Assembly (NCBI RefSeq): GCF_030020805.1
Contig: NZ_CP125098.1
Coordinates: forward strand, 3,681,501-3,745,500
From: Paenibacillus sp. RC67
Lineage (GTDB): Bacteria; Bacillota; Bacilli; Paenibacillales; NBRC-103111
Direction: 5' to 3'
Length of the DNA: 64,000 bases
Within the stretch, counting starts at the first letter, position 1. Every line of letters begins with the position of its first letter. Below the pieces are notes generated by a model that did no database searches, was not told where the DNA came from, and was given only the letters and a program-made list of their open reading frames with translations. Made by a program: the position numbers and the translations under genes. Below are positions 1 to 9,101 of this stretch, piece by piece.

Positions 1-594
1 ATCACATTGTTGATCGGGATGCTGATCGGATTTCCGCCTGTAGCACTGGCGCTCTTGGCAGGGTTTAGTGCTGCAACGGGACCCGCATTTGCGGATATGG
101 GCTATGATCTGAAGACAGGGTATATCTTGCGCGGGAATGGCGAAGACGCTGAGTACGAGCTGCAAGGCAGACGAGCTCAATATATTACAGGTATGATTGC
201 TTTTGGCGTGTCACTTCTGACGGTTATAATTACTTATCCTAGTTACTTTGCGAATCATCTTGTTCCACCGATCGACACCGTATATGCGTCAACGATTAAT
301 GCCGGCGCTACGCCGGATGTGGCCATGCAGTTATTTTTATGGGCCATTCCGGGTGCCATTCTTCAATTGATTGGCGGGTCGAAGAGACAGCTGGGTATTT
401 TATTTGCAACCGGTTTGCTCATTTTAACTCCATATGCTTGTTGGGCTGTCCTGGTCGGCATTGCTATCCGCTTAATCGTTTTGAAGGTCAAAGGAAAAGA
501 AGCCGAAAAGACGATGAGTATTTTGGCAGCCGGATTTATTGCGGGGGATGCTCTGTACAGTTTCTTTAATTCCGTATTCAAATTAAACAAGTAA
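1..594 (+). CDS. OPT/YSL-family oligopeptide transporter, C-terminal part
   Basis: This is the C-terminal ~197 residues of an integral membrane transporter; the reading frame is open at the window edge, so the start lies upstream. It has several hydrophobic segments and the motif DMGYDLKTGY, typical of OPT transporters, which import oligopeptides or metal chelates by proton coupling. The downstream DUF917 gene starts 13 bases after the stop and is probably co-transcribed; OPT transporters next to DUF917 proteins suggest uptake and breakdown of a small amino-acid-like compound. The substrate cannot be read from the sequence. Confidence 0.85.
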   Translation: MTLLIGMLIGFPPVALALLAGFSAATGPAFADMGYDLKTGYILRGNGEDAEYELQGRRAQYITGMIAFGVSLLTVIITYPSYFANHLVPPIDTVYASTINAGATPDVAMQLFLWAIPGAILQLIGGSKRQLGILFATGLLILTPYACWAVLVGIAIRLIVLKVKGKEAEKTMSILAAGFIAGDALYSFFNSVFKLNK

Positions 595-607
595 AAGAGG
601 GGATCCT

Positions 608-1678
608 ATGTCTACGCTTGCATTAGATAATCGCATCATGGAGTACGCCGTATACGGCGGTGCTGTGCTAGGAGGTGGCGGTGGCGGATGGATAGAGAGA
701 GGCCTTGAGATCGGCAGGCTTGCTCTTGAAATCGGAGAGCCTCGACTGCTTACTATAGATGAAATGAATGACGAAGACTTACTTGTGACTGTAGCTTTAG
801 TCGGGGCACCCGGCGCCAAGGACAAATTTTTGAAGCCGGTACATTATATCCGGGCGCTTGAAATGCTCAGACAACGTATTCAAAAACCGATTCAAGGCAT
901 TATTACGAACGAAAATGGTGCCGAGACGACAGTGAACGGCTGGTTTCAATCCGCAATGACGGGGATTCCGGTTATTGATAATCCTTGCAATGGTCGCGCT
1001 CATCCAACAGGCTTAATGGGAGCCATGAATATTTCCGAATTATCCGATTACGTATCTCATCAAGGTGCAGTGGGCGGCAAAGGCAGCCGGTATCTTGAAA
1101 TTGCAGTCTCGGGTAACCTAGAGAGGTCAGCCTCTATGATACGTAATGCCTCTATTGAAGCCGGAGGAATGGTAGCTGTGGCAAGAAATCCGGTTACCGT
1201 CCGATACGCTAAGCAGCACGGAGCACCAGGGGCTATTAAACAAGCCATCGAGCTTGGGGAAGCTTTATTAACCCATAAGGGTGAGGCAGCTATAGATGCG
1301 GTCGTGAATAAGCTTGACGGGCGCGTGGAGGTTGTGGGAACCGTTACCGATTTCCGGATGGAGACGAAGAACGGGTTCGACGTCGGAATCGTTACAATCG
1401 ACGGCAGCTTTGAAATGACCTTTTGGAATGAGTACATGACGCTGGAAAAAGAAGGGGAACGTCTGGCTACTTTTCCGGATTTGATCATGACGTTGGATAC
1501 TGAAACGGCCAAACCTGTCGTCTCTGCTGCAATTGAGAAGGGTCAACGATTGACCGTGATATCGGCTCCCAAAGAAAAATTGATTCTGAGCACGACGATG
1601 AGTAACATAAATTTGTTGAAACCGATCGAGATAGCGGTAGAAAAACCGATTGTTGCTGCATTAGATACAAAGCTCTAG
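608..1678 (+). CDS. DUF917 / S-methyl-thiohydantoin desulfurase-family protein
   Basis: A 356-residue protein with an N-terminal glycine run (GGAVLGGGGGG, about residues 17-27) and the GAPGAKDK and NPCNGRAHPTG segments typical of the DUF917 (S-Me-THD) family. Members occur with hydantoinase-type genes and OPT or permease transporters; one branch acts on S-methyl thiohydantoins. The ribosome site AGAGGGG precedes the ATG by about 6 bases. It follows the OPT gene closely and a strong terminator follows it, so the two form the end of one operon. The exact substrate is unknown. Confidence 0.85.
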   Translation: MSTLALDNRIMEYAVYGGAVLGGGGGGWIERGLEIGRLALEIGEPRLLTIDEMNDEDLLVTVALVGAPGAKDKFLKPVHYIRALEMLRQRIQKPIQGIITNENGAETTVNGWFQSAMTGIPVIDNPCNGRAHPTGLMGAMNISELSDYVSHQGAVGGKGSRYLEIAVSGNLERSASMIRNASIEAGGMVAVARNPVTVRYAKQHGAPGAIKQAIELGEALLTHKGEAAIDAVVNKLDGRVEVVGTVTDFRMETKNGFDVGIVTIDGSFEMTFWNEYMTLEKEGERLATFPDLIMTLDTETAKPVVSAAIEKGQRLTVISAPKEKLILSTTMSNINLLKPIEIAVEKPIVAALDTKL

Positions 1679-1688
1679 CGGCGACTTG

Positions 1689-1728
1689 ATCCACAAAACG
1701 AGGCAATGTCTCTTTTGTGGATTTTTTT
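1689..1728 (+). terminator. Rho-independent terminator after the DUF917 gene
   Basis: A perfect 10-bp stem ATCCACAAAA / TTTTGTGGAT with a 14-base loop, followed by seven T. Confidence 0.9.
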
Positions 1729-1950
1729 ATAAGTTGAAGCACTTAACGATTAGATTTATTCTCCAACGATTTGCCAACCAATGTTAACATGGTTTATTTA
1801 ACATCAACATTTTGCTTCCAGCGAGCAAGGATTTTCGCTTTACAATACAATAGGGCAGTAATCTCAATAGCATGCAGGGAAATTAATAAGTACAAAGAAT
1901 TTCTTATATATGTTATTATTTTCCTTTTTGATTAAGGAGGAGTGAGTGTA

Positions 1951-2472
1951 ATGTTCTACGTCAATACCCGTGCCATCGTTGAGCGTGATCGCGATGGGAA
2001 AACCGAAATTATAATCCAGACACGCAATAAGCCGAACGAACCGAAACAGCTGGAGTTGCCTGGAGGCAGGGTAGAGAAGTTCGAATCGTTGTTAACCGCG
2101 TTGCGCCGCGAAATAAAGGAAGAAACCGGTCTCGATGTCATTTGGATTGAAGGGGAGGATACTCGTATCGATACGGATGGGATCAATCCTAATATTGTTG
2201 TCGAATGTGTTAGGCCATTTACCGCGTATCAGACGATTAAAGGCGGAATTGATTCGGTCGGTTACTATTTTATTTGTAAGGCGGAGGGCGAATTGCTCCA
2301 AGAAGGCGACCAAACGAAAAATCCCCGCTGGGTCAGCGTAGATGAACTGGCTGAACGAATACAAAACGATCCGCTGCAGTTTATTAACATCGACTGTGCT
2401 GCTATCATGTTCTATTTAAAACACCGTGTAAACGTCTTGCCAAAAAGCATAGATAGGGAGGAACCCGTTTGA
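1951..2472 (+). CDS. Nudix hydrolase
   Basis: A 173-residue protein with a complete Nudix box: GGR-x5-S-x5-RREIKEETGLDV, with the conserved RE..EE..G metal-binding and catalytic residues. Such enzymes hydrolyse nucleoside diphosphates linked to another moiety. A GTG lies nine bases upstream but only one base from the AAGGAGG site at 1934-1940, so the ATG at 1951 (10-base spacing) is preferred. The next gene starts inside the stop codon (TTGA overlap), indicating translational coupling with a phosphatase. Confidence 0.9.
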   Translation: MFYVNTRAIVERDRDGKTEIIIQTRNKPNEPKQLELPGGRVEKFESLLTALRREIKEETGLDVIWIEGEDTRIDTDGINPNIVVECVRPFTAYQTIKGGIDSVGYYFICKAEGELLQEGDQTKNPRWVSVDELAERIQNDPLQFINIDCAAIMFYLKHRVNVLPKSIDREEPV

Positions 2473-3011
2473 CCCTATTTTATCTTGTCCGACACGGAGA
2501 GCCTAATTGGGCATTTAAGGATCAACGAAATTTGCAAGGAGCTCTTAGAGATTTTACTCCTTTAACAGATAGAGGAGTAATCCAAGCTGAACAGGTAGTA
2601 TCGAATCATAAGTATTTATCTAATTGTGATTTGATTATTTCCTCACCGTATACCCGTTCTTTACAAACAGCTGCCATTATAAATAGGAGCATAGGGTTGC
2701 CTATAAAAGTTGAATTTGATTTACATGAATGGACCCCCGATAATTGGCAAGCAACTTCAGTAGAGGAAATAACGGAATTATGGAAAGATTACGTGAAATA
2801 TAATGGAATCCCTCCAAGTCATGAGAGTAAAGTATGGGAATCAAAAAATAATGTAATGAATCGGGTCAACGCTGTACTACATAGGTATTTAGATAAATCT
2901 AAAGTAATAATTGTTTGTCACGGTATGGTGATCGCAACATTATTAGAACTTATCTCGGAAGAGGTAGCACTATGCGGAGTTTATGAATATGAAATTCAAA
3001 GTATTGTTTGA
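2469..3011 (+). CDS. Histidine phosphatase (phosphoglycerate mutase-like) family protein
   Basis: A 180-residue protein with the N-terminal RHGEP motif carrying the catalytic histidine (about residue 9) and the second conserved histidine in VCHGM near residue 150. These define the phosphohistidine-intermediate phosphatase/mutase superfamily; at this size a small-molecule phosphatase is likely. The start is TTG overlapping the Nudix stop, with GGGAGG upstream. Coupling with a Nudix hydrolase suggests consecutive steps of nucleotide clean-up, which is inference. Its AT-rich codons differ from the Nudix gene, so the pair may have been assembled from different sources. Confidence 0.85.
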   Translation: MTLFYLVRHGEPNWAFKDQRNLQGALRDFTPLTDRGVIQAEQVVSNHKYLSNCDLIISSPYTRSLQTAAIINRSIGLPIKVEFDLHEWTPDNWQATSVEEITELWKDYVKYNGIPPSHESKVWESKNNVMNRVNAVLHRYLDKSKVIIVCHGMVIATLLELISEEVALCGVYEYEIQSIV

Positions 3012-3783
3012 ATACCATTTATTAGGTTAACGGAGAACGATAGTTGATCATTAGTAGTGGTGTTGTAAGACTTAATTATCTCATCAGAAAAATGATTCAA
3101 TTCGATGCAGTGATGGGTAATAACAAATACGTGGGAAGTGTTAACTAATAAATCAACCAGCATATAACGGAAGAACAAGATTCCTTTGGATTCGATGCGA
3201 TCCGGAAAGGTTGTTGATTTACATGTACACTGGAGAAAGTACCAATCGCCCTAGAGATGAAAATCAATCTTTAACCGTTCGGTAACAACTCTGATCCCTG
3301 TGATATTTAAAATCATTAATCGCTTCCCACATAAAAGACCTTTCGCGAAAGCGTAGGGTCTTTTTTTATTTTTGTTCAAACGAATCGTATCCGAGCCATC
3401 CAATTGAAAAAAGTGTATTCACCGTTTGTGAAACAATGATCAAAACATCTTGCAAGTCTAAGCTGCAATCGTCAGAAATTAACCGGTGATTTGCTAAATA
3501 GTTTCGTTTGAACGAAAATAGAGTTATAGTATTTTATATAGTCTCGAACGGTCAGTTCAACGATTGTTGTTGTTGTACAGATTAAACCTTCGAGATAGAA
3601 CGTCTCAGACTCTAGCGGGGAATAAAACGATCAATGGGGCATTATCAGCAGGCGTTCCCCTGCGTCTAACTCTGAATGGTTGATTCCATGGGAAAGTTTA
3701 CATGAGCCCTTGTATGAAGAAATATCCATATGGCATTTCATTACATAGGGGAGCATTTCAATAGCTGATTGGAGGCTACAGAC
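3012..3783. other. Long intergenic stretch without a gene
   Basis: About 770 bases with no credible reading frame. It holds the terminator at 3333-3368 and a short GC-rich dyad near 3650-3665. It probably contains the promoter of the ankyrin gene, but I cannot place it with confidence. Confidence 0.5.
3333..3368 (+). terminator. Rho-independent terminator
   Basis: Stem AAAAGACC / GGTCTTTT enclosing a second small CGC/GCG stem, followed by a T run. It lies 320 bases beyond the histidine phosphatase stop. Confidence 0.8.
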
Positions 3784-5055
3784 ATGAACGAGCAGATGAT
3801 CATTGAACAATTCAAACAGGCGATTTTGAGCAATGATACGGTCGAGACGAACCGATGCCTAAACGAGCATCCTTTTCTCGCCAAGCAAATTAACGAGCCG
3901 TGGTTTGCCTTCGATACGCCTGCGATCGTCGCCGCAGCGGCAAACGGGAACCGCGAAGTGGTCGACGTATTGTTGGAGCACGGCGCTGATTTGCATGCAA
4001 AAAGCAGCTGGTGGGCAGGGGGATTCGGGGTTTTGCATCATGACCATCATGAGCTTTCCCGATACTTGATTGAACGAGGAGCTCCTGTCGATATACACGC
4101 GGCCTCAGCGCTGGGATTGTTAGATACTGTGAAAGAAATGGTCGAGACGCATCCTGATGTCGTCAATCAGCGAGGACCTGATGGGCAGGTTCCACTTCAT
4201 TTTGCCACTGATCATGAAATCATTGATTTTCTACTCGCTCACGGCGCCGATATCGATAGGCGCGATATCGATCATGGCAGCACGCCAGCTCAATGGGCGA
4301 TCGATAATGCGGATAAATGTAGGTTTCTTATTGAGCGTGGCTCAGCTGTGGATATTTTTATGGCTATCCATATTGGAGATACGGAGCTGGTCCGCTCCTT
4401 CATTTGTACCGACCCCGAATGCCTTCAAGCTCAAGTTGGACGGGGCAGTTTCACGTCTGGCGATTCGACCGGAGGACACATCTACGTGTACAAAATAGGT
4501 GCAAATACGCGACCGTTCTATCTTGCGGCGCGTCGCAATCATCCCGAGATCGTGGATCTGATCGCTAAGCATAGTCCTTCAAATCAACGTCTGATGCTTG
4601 CCTGCATACAAGCTGATGAGGCGGCTGTACAAACTCTACTTGAGCTGGACTCGAATCTAGTACAGTCACTATCACCTGAGGATCTAAGCTTAATTGCCGA
4701 TGCCGCATGGAACAATGAGGTGCAAGCCATTCGTGTGATGCTCGATGCAGGGTTCCCTGCGGATTCCCGTCGAAATCACAAGGATTTTACGGCGCTTCAT
4801 AACGCGGCTATGCAAGGAAACGACGAAGCGGTGCGATTGCTGCTTGCGCACGGCGCATCCCCTCATCTAACCCACGGGTTCGGCGGTAATGCATTGAATA
4901 GCTGCATCTGGGGCTCCGTTCACATTCGAGATTCAGCCGGGGATTATGTTGCAGTGGCTGAGCACCTCATTCAAGCCGGCGCCCCCTTGCCGAGCCAAGC
5001 GTCGGGCAGCGAAGATGTAATGGAAGTGCTATTGCGTCACGGAGTCGGGAAGTGA
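3784..5055 (+). CDS. Ankyrin-repeat protein
   Basis: A 423-residue cytoplasmic protein made almost entirely of ankyrin-like repeats, recognisable by repeated AxxxGNxE(V)VxxLLxHGAD patterns (for example NREVVDVLLEHGADLHAK, and LHNAAMQGNDEAVRLLLAHGA near the C-terminus). Ankyrin repeats mediate protein-protein contacts; no catalytic domain or signal peptide is visible. The ATG at 3784 is chosen over a TTG 15 bases upstream because GGAGG at 3770-3774 gives a nine-base spacing. It is a stand-alone gene and its partner is unknown. Confidence 0.85.
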   Translation: MNEQMIIEQFKQAILSNDTVETNRCLNEHPFLAKQINEPWFAFDTPAIVAAAANGNREVVDVLLEHGADLHAKSSWWAGGFGVLHHDHHELSRYLIERGAPVDIHAASALGLLDTVKEMVETHPDVVNQRGPDGQVPLHFATDHEIIDFLLAHGADIDRRDIDHGSTPAQWAIDNADKCRFLIERGSAVDIFMAIHIGDTELVRSFICTDPECLQAQVGRGSFTSGDSTGGHIYVYKIGANTRPFYLAARRNHPEIVDLIAKHSPSNQRLMLACIQADEAAVQTLLELDSNLVQSLSPEDLSLIADAAWNNEVQAIRVMLDAGFPADSRRNHKDFTALHNAAMQGNDEAVRLLLAHGASPHLTHGFGGNALNSCIWGSVHIRDSAGDYVAVAEHLIQAGAPLPSQASGSEDVMEVLLRHGVGK

Positions 5056-5222
5056 ACAGAGTAGGGGAGAGAAAGAAATTCAGCCAATTTAAAGGAAACT
5101 CTCAGTGCTTGTTAAGTTGAAGCTCAGGAGGGATTCAGGAAAAGCGCCTATACTTAGTTTTGTAAACAGCAAGAGCAATAAAACATTCTTAAAAACAAAA
5201 CTAACGTAGAGGTGGATAAAAC

Positions 5223-5975
5223 ATGACAAACATTAGCAAAAAAGTGATCACAGGTTCAATCGCAGCTTCCTACTTACTCGGTAGTTTAGGCTATTTTGGA
5301 GTCTCACAGAATCAGGTTTTTGCAGAAGCGGCAAGCAGCAAAACTGACATAACCACCACCACACAGCAAAAAGGACCGGGACATGGGTTCCGTGACAATA
5401 ACATCGTGAAGGATGCTGCAACGATTCTCGGAGTAGATGAGAGCTCGATCCAAGATTCGATGAAAGAGGGCAAAACGTTATCAGAAGTTGCAACAGCAGC
5501 CGGATTGACAGAGGAAACTTTCCTGGAGAAGCTGGTAGAAGCAGAGAAGGCGGCAATCTCCGCACAGGTCACCGCAGGAACTCTCGCCCAAGAGCAAGCA
5601 GATAAGATCGGATCTAGCCTTTCCGATCGCTTAAAGCAGCAAATTGAGAATGCCAAGCCGCAAGGTGACAAAGGTCCGGGAGGCCCTGGTGGACACGGAG
5701 GCAAGGATTTTGGTCTGATTGGCAATTCAGAAGTGATGACGAACATCCTCGGCATAACCCAAGAAGAACTTCGCACAGAGCTTGATGGCGGTAAAGCAAT
5801 TAATGAGATTGCAGCAGCCAAAGGCATTAGCGAAGATGATCTGATTAGTAAAATTAAGGACGGCATTACGGATTCCGTGAAGCAGTTTGTAGAGTCCAAG
5901 CATACTAAGCCGGCAGATGGCCCAGCCATGGATGCTCCGAGTGATCAGGCCAAATCTACGACTACATCGAATTAA
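5223..5975 (+). CDS. Secreted protein with two internal repeats
   Basis: A 250-residue protein with a signal peptide (KK, hydrophobic stretch, AxA-like site near VFAEA at about residues 33-37). Two copies of a ~45-residue helical module follow: ILGVDESSIQDSMKEGKTLS (about residues 60-100) and ILGITQEELRTELDGGKAIN (about 175-215). They are separated by a Gly/Pro/His-rich linker (GPGGPGGHGGKDFG). This module is common in exported hypothetical proteins of Paenibacillus and relatives; the function is unknown. It has its own ribosome site (AGAGGTGG) and terminator, so it is monocistronic. Confidence 0.75.
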   Translation: MTNISKKVITGSIAASYLLGSLGYFGVSQNQVFAEAASSKTDITTTTQQKGPGHGFRDNNIVKDAATILGVDESSIQDSMKEGKTLSEVATAAGLTEETFLEKLVEAEKAAISAQVTAGTLAQEQADKIGSSLSDRLKQQIENAKPQGDKGPGGPGGHGGKDFGLIGNSEVMTNILGITQEELRTELDGGKAINEIAAAKGISEDDLISKIKDGITDSVKQFVESKHTKPADGPAMDAPSDQAKSTTTSN

Positions 5976-5985
5976 TCAGGTATTT

Positions 5986-6032
5986 AAAGGAGAGAGTGTC
6001 GCTCGCAATTGCGGGCTGCACTCTCTTTTTTT
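5986..6032 (+). terminator. Rho-independent terminator of the secreted repeat protein
   Basis: Stem AGAGAGTG (5991-5998) / CACTCTCT (6019-6026), extended by A/T pairs and followed by a T run. Confidence 0.9.
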
Positions 6033-6057
6033 GAAGCTTAATAAAGAGTTTTAGCCA

Positions 6058-6120
6058 CACAATCCATCTTGGAAATATTTTCGAACAGGATAATTGATAT
6101 TCAACATGTCGGATGTACGT
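6058..6120 (+). repeat. Dispersed repeat B, copy 1
   Basis: This segment shares ACAATCC, CTT, GAA, a T-rich block and then GAACAGGATAA, in the same order, with the segment at 11483-11552. Both lie in intergenic DNA. Only two diverged copies are visible, so family status is tentative. Confidence 0.35.
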
Positions 6121-6244
6121 CCATTGAAGGGTTAGAAGCGAAACCTATTCTTGATACTGTTAAGAATGGCAAAGGCATGTGGGTATAGCTTACAAAAAAG
6201 GAGACATCCTATTGGTATATTTTGAAAAGGAGGGCTGATCTGTT

Positions 6245-6967
6245 ATGTCAAGACGTCGAAGAGGTCCATCTTATCCGCCGGACACCATGTCAGTAGGGTT
6301 GAATGGCGGAACTACGGCCTGGAATGGGATGGTAGCCGCTACATCTGGCAAGCCAACCGACATGCCGTACAGTGATGAGAGGGGTTACGATAATGCCGTC
6401 GAATCGACCCACAATGGCAATTTTGCCTGGAACGGCCAACCGATCCCGCAATACGCTAGATTGAACCAGAACGGCCCGGCACAAGGTGGAACCCCGTACA
6501 TACCGCAAACCCAGAGCGCAGGTACTCAAACATTCTCGGGAGGGCAAATGCCAGTACCTGGCTCATCTGGAGATCCACGTGCGGAGTATGGTCAGCGGAA
6601 TACCGGAATTAATAACGCTGATGCCCGTACTGTTGGCTTCCAGGGAGGTTATGCAGGCTATGGCCCTAACGGGCAGCCCTTACAGTATGGCACGTTTATG
6701 CGCGATGGAACCCAGTACGGAAGAGGGCCGCATACCATTGACCCTAGCAAAAAGATCATCACCGCCGTTCGTTATAGCGATGGAGGCATCAGTGCCGTCA
6801 AGTTCCAGGATGGTTCGGTGGCAGATATCGCACAGGCGATCGGAATGGCCGAAGCAGACATGATCGAGGACGTCAACACCGGGAAAAACCGGGAAGGACA
6901 AAAAACACTAAGATCATATCCAGATGGTGATCCATCCAACAACTTGTCGAATTTGCCGCGTTTCTAA
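6245..6967 (+). CDS. DUF3892 domain-containing protein
   Basis: A 240-residue protein with a low-complexity Gly/Asn/Gln/Pro-rich N-terminal two thirds (about residues 1-165) and a C-terminal DUF3892 domain (about 170-240): ITAVRYSDGGISAVKFQDG, then LRSYPDGDPSNNLSNLPRF, the family's characteristic ending. DUF3892 proteins are small Firmicutes proteins without an assigned reaction. The extended N-terminus contains a twice-used WNG/NG motif and lacks a signal peptide. AAAAGGAGG precedes the ATG. It appears monocistronic. Confidence 0.85.
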   Translation: MSRRRRGPSYPPDTMSVGLNGGTTAWNGMVAATSGKPTDMPYSDERGYDNAVESTHNGNFAWNGQPIPQYARLNQNGPAQGGTPYIPQTQSAGTQTFSGGQMPVPGSSGDPRAEYGQRNTGINNADARTVGFQGGYAGYGPNGQPLQYGTFMRDGTQYGRGPHTIDPSKKIITAVRYSDGGISAVKFQDGSVADIAQAIGMAEADMIEDVNTGKNREGQKTLRSYPDGDPSNNLSNLPRF

Positions 6968-7027
6968 TGCTGACAAGGAAAACAGCTTTTCAGAGTGGAG
7001 CCGTGACAATAAAATAATGGAAGAGGC

Positions 7028-7088
7028 ATGTTCTGTCAGGTGACAAGAACATGATTTCAACACTTGCCGCGTAAATCGCGGCTTTTTT
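7028..7088 (+). repeat. Palindromic repeat A, copy 1 (acts as terminator)
   Basis: It contains ATGTTCT / AGAACAT dyads (7028-7034, 7046-7052) and then the core hairpin GCCGCG-TAAAT-CGCGGC (7066-7082) followed by seven T. It aligns base for base in spacing with copies at 9030 and 12661; the right flank of this copy has diverged. Here it sits after the DUF3892 gene, where it would terminate transcription. Confidence 0.7.
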
Positions 7089-7360
7089 TGATGCCATTCA
7101 GAATGCCATCGTTGCCCCAAGTAATATTTCAGTTACATAGAACTGAAAGCGAAGATATGCTCATTTGTTTCATTATACTATGGGGCTGATGATCACAATG
7201 ACTCTTAGAAAAATTACAATGAAACACCGCCACGCTCTTAATGGTCAGGATAGTTTAATTTCAATAAATCTTGGACATATGTATTAATTGATCTTATTGT
7301 ATAATATTACCATTGGGAAGAATCGCTTTGCGCACAAATAAAGGTATAGGAGGCCTTTGG

Positions 7361-8335
7361 ATGGTAAACCTGGACGTTACTCATTCAGTCATATGTACCG
7401 ATGCTTTATTGCCTGTAATATATGAAATTTATAATGTCGGACATATCTTAGAATGCCGATTTATCAGTAATGGGCTTAATGATACTTATTTGCTGATCAC
7501 AAACAGTGGGAAATACATACTTCGAATATACAAAGTGAACTGGCGAAATAAAAGTGACATTGAGTTTGAAATTGAATTGTTAAACCACCTTATATCAAAT
7601 GGAGTTCCAGTTTCTTATCCAGTGGAGAAGAAGGATGGCAGTTACCTTTCTGAATTCAAAGCACCGGAAGGTCAACGATTCGCAGTTTTATTTACTTATG
7701 CAGAGGGTGGGAACTCGGACAGTAAGGAAAGTTGTTCGTTATATGGAGAAGAAGTTGCCAAGATGCACGTGGTTATGGAGGATTTCCATAGCAGTCACCA
7801 CAGATTTGCGATTGATTTGGATCATCTGCTAACAAAACCACTTCAATCCATTACCCCTTTATTGGCACATAGACCCGAAGATATAGCGTATCTGGAATCA
7901 TTGTCTTTGCTGCTCAAGAGACGTATCAATACAATCTCTTCTGAACTGAGTTGGTGTGTGTGTCATGGGGATCTTCATGGAGGGAATGTGCATTTTCATG
8001 AGAGCAGCTTAACCCATTTTGACTTTGATTGTGCCGGATTTGGCTGGAGAGCTTATGATATTTCTGTTTACCTATGGGCAAAAGTCCGAGGACGCAAAAA
8101 AGATCTCTTTCAGAATGAGTTATGGAGCATTTTCCTAGAATCGTATCAAAAAAATAAAGTGCTGTCTGAACGAGACCTCGAAGTTGTTCCTACTTTCGTA
8201 GCGATCAGGGAAATATGGTTAATGGGGTTACATACAGGGAATTCAAAAATTTGGGGAGCATGGCAAAACGATCATTACTTTAACAAGAATCTGCAGTTTT
8301 TGCGAGAGTGGTGTGAAGAGCATTCCATAAACTGA
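7361..8335 (+). CDS. Phosphotransferase (APH / homoserine kinase-like) family protein
   Basis: A 324-residue kinase-fold protein. The catalytic loop HGDLHGGN is at about residues 202-209 and the metal-binding DFD about 20 residues later, as in aminoglycoside and choline/homoserine kinases. It phosphorylates a small hydroxyl-containing molecule; the substrate is unknown. An in-frame TTG at 7313 exists, but the ATG at 7361 has AGGAGG eight bases upstream. A possible -10 TATAAT lies near 7300. A GGCAGC-type hairpin follows the stop. Confidence 0.85.
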   Translation: MVNLDVTHSVICTDALLPVIYEIYNVGHILECRFISNGLNDTYLLITNSGKYILRIYKVNWRNKSDIEFEIELLNHLISNGVPVSYPVEKKDGSYLSEFKAPEGQRFAVLFTYAEGGNSDSKESCSLYGEEVAKMHVVMEDFHSSHHRFAIDLDHLLTKPLQSITPLLAHRPEDIAYLESLSLLLKRRINTISSELSWCVCHGDLHGGNVHFHESSLTHFDFDCAGFGWRAYDISVYLWAKVRGRKKDLFQNELWSIFLESYQKNKVLSERDLEVVPTFVAIREIWLMGLHTGNSKIWGAWQNDHYFNKNLQFLREWCEEHSIN

Positions 8336-8353
8336 ACCGTCTTTAGATGAAAA

Positions 8354-8374
8354 GCTGCCGAATCAAACGGCAGC
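8354..8374 (+). terminator. GCTGCCG/CGGCAGC hairpin after the kinase gene
   Basis: A perfect 7-bp stem with a 7-base loop. No T run follows, so termination would be weak; this hairpin type recurs at 12768-12790 and is common between genes in this group. Confidence 0.55.
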
Positions 8375-8408
8375 TCGAAACGATGATGTTCATGTTACCT
8401 GACTTCTA

Positions 8409-8873
8409 TTAAATTGAAGTTATTTTCAAGTCCGAGTAGAGAGAATTGGGATGGGTGGAGCAGGAATAAGCTAGCCGATTGGTCAAGTCTGCCAGGGGAA
8501 GACGGAGATGGTGCTTAGCTCCCGTATCAATCCCGATTTTATGATTGGCCCAATAAACTGTACCCGGCACACAGCCCAATCGCTCAGTGTTCGTGTGTCC
8601 GAAGACCACATAGGGTTCTGGAACGAAAGTATCTTCATGAAATTTCCGGCGAATTTCCGTCAGGGTTTGAAGGGATTGCTGTTCTACCGGCAAATCAGGA
8701 TGAATGCCGGCATGAACAAATAAGTAACGCTCATATCTAATATAGAGCTGCATCTCTTGAATTAGCGGAAGCCAGGCTTTCTGCCATTCCGCTGGATGGG
8801 GCTCATTCATTAACCGCACTTCATGATTCCCGATAATGGCTCTTGCTGAAGTGATCCTGGGGTTGTGATGCAA
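8409..8873 (-). pseudogene. Metallophosphoesterase (PP1-like phosphatase), N-terminally truncated
   Basis: The 154 residues retain the C-terminal half of a serine/threonine phosphatase-like metallophosphoesterase: GNHE, VHAGI and FGHT, which supply metal ligands. The N-terminal DxHG and GDxxDRG motifs are absent and a stop lies immediately upstream in frame. The upstream DNA does not encode the missing part in any frame I could find, so this is a deletion remnant rather than a frameshift. It is unlikely to be active. Confidence 0.75.
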
Positions 8874-8882
8874 TCATATTAC

Positions 8883-8996
8883 CCGGAGTCGAAGGCGGAA
8901 GTTCATGTTTTAGCAAATGTCGATAAGGGTGCGTGCTTAATTGCTTCCAAAATAGATGAAGCAATTATAGCTAAACGGAAAACAATTAATCGATAG
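8883..8996 (+). other. Open-frame coding remnant of unknown origin
   Basis: A 37-codon open stretch ending in TAG at 8994-8996 reads like the tail of a protein (HVLANVDKGACLIASKID). It has no start codon context and abuts the truncated phosphatase. I do not recognise the parent family. Confidence 0.3.
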
Positions 8997-9029
8997 ACGA
9001 TACCATGAGACGCCCGATTGGTGCCGGAC

Positions 9030-9101
9030 GACACAAACATTGTTCTTTTAAAGGTCGCATAAATTGCGGCTTTTTATATTTATGGGACAATGTTTGTGTC
9101 C
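9030..9101. repeat. Palindromic repeat A, copy 2 (most intact)
   Basis: Perfect 14-bp terminal inverted repeats GACACAAACATTGT (9030-9043) and ACAATGTTTGTGTC (9087-9100) enclose a core hairpin TCGCATAAATTGCGG followed by TTTTT. The total is about 72 bp. It carries no reading frame and resembles a non-autonomous miniature element or intergenic repeat. Confidence 0.7.

Noticed and set aside
3590..3680. Possible riboswitch or T-box leader before the ankyrin gene
   Set aside because: Only a short GC-rich dyad is visible; no conserved T-box or riboswitch sequence and no antiterminator arrangement could be recognised.
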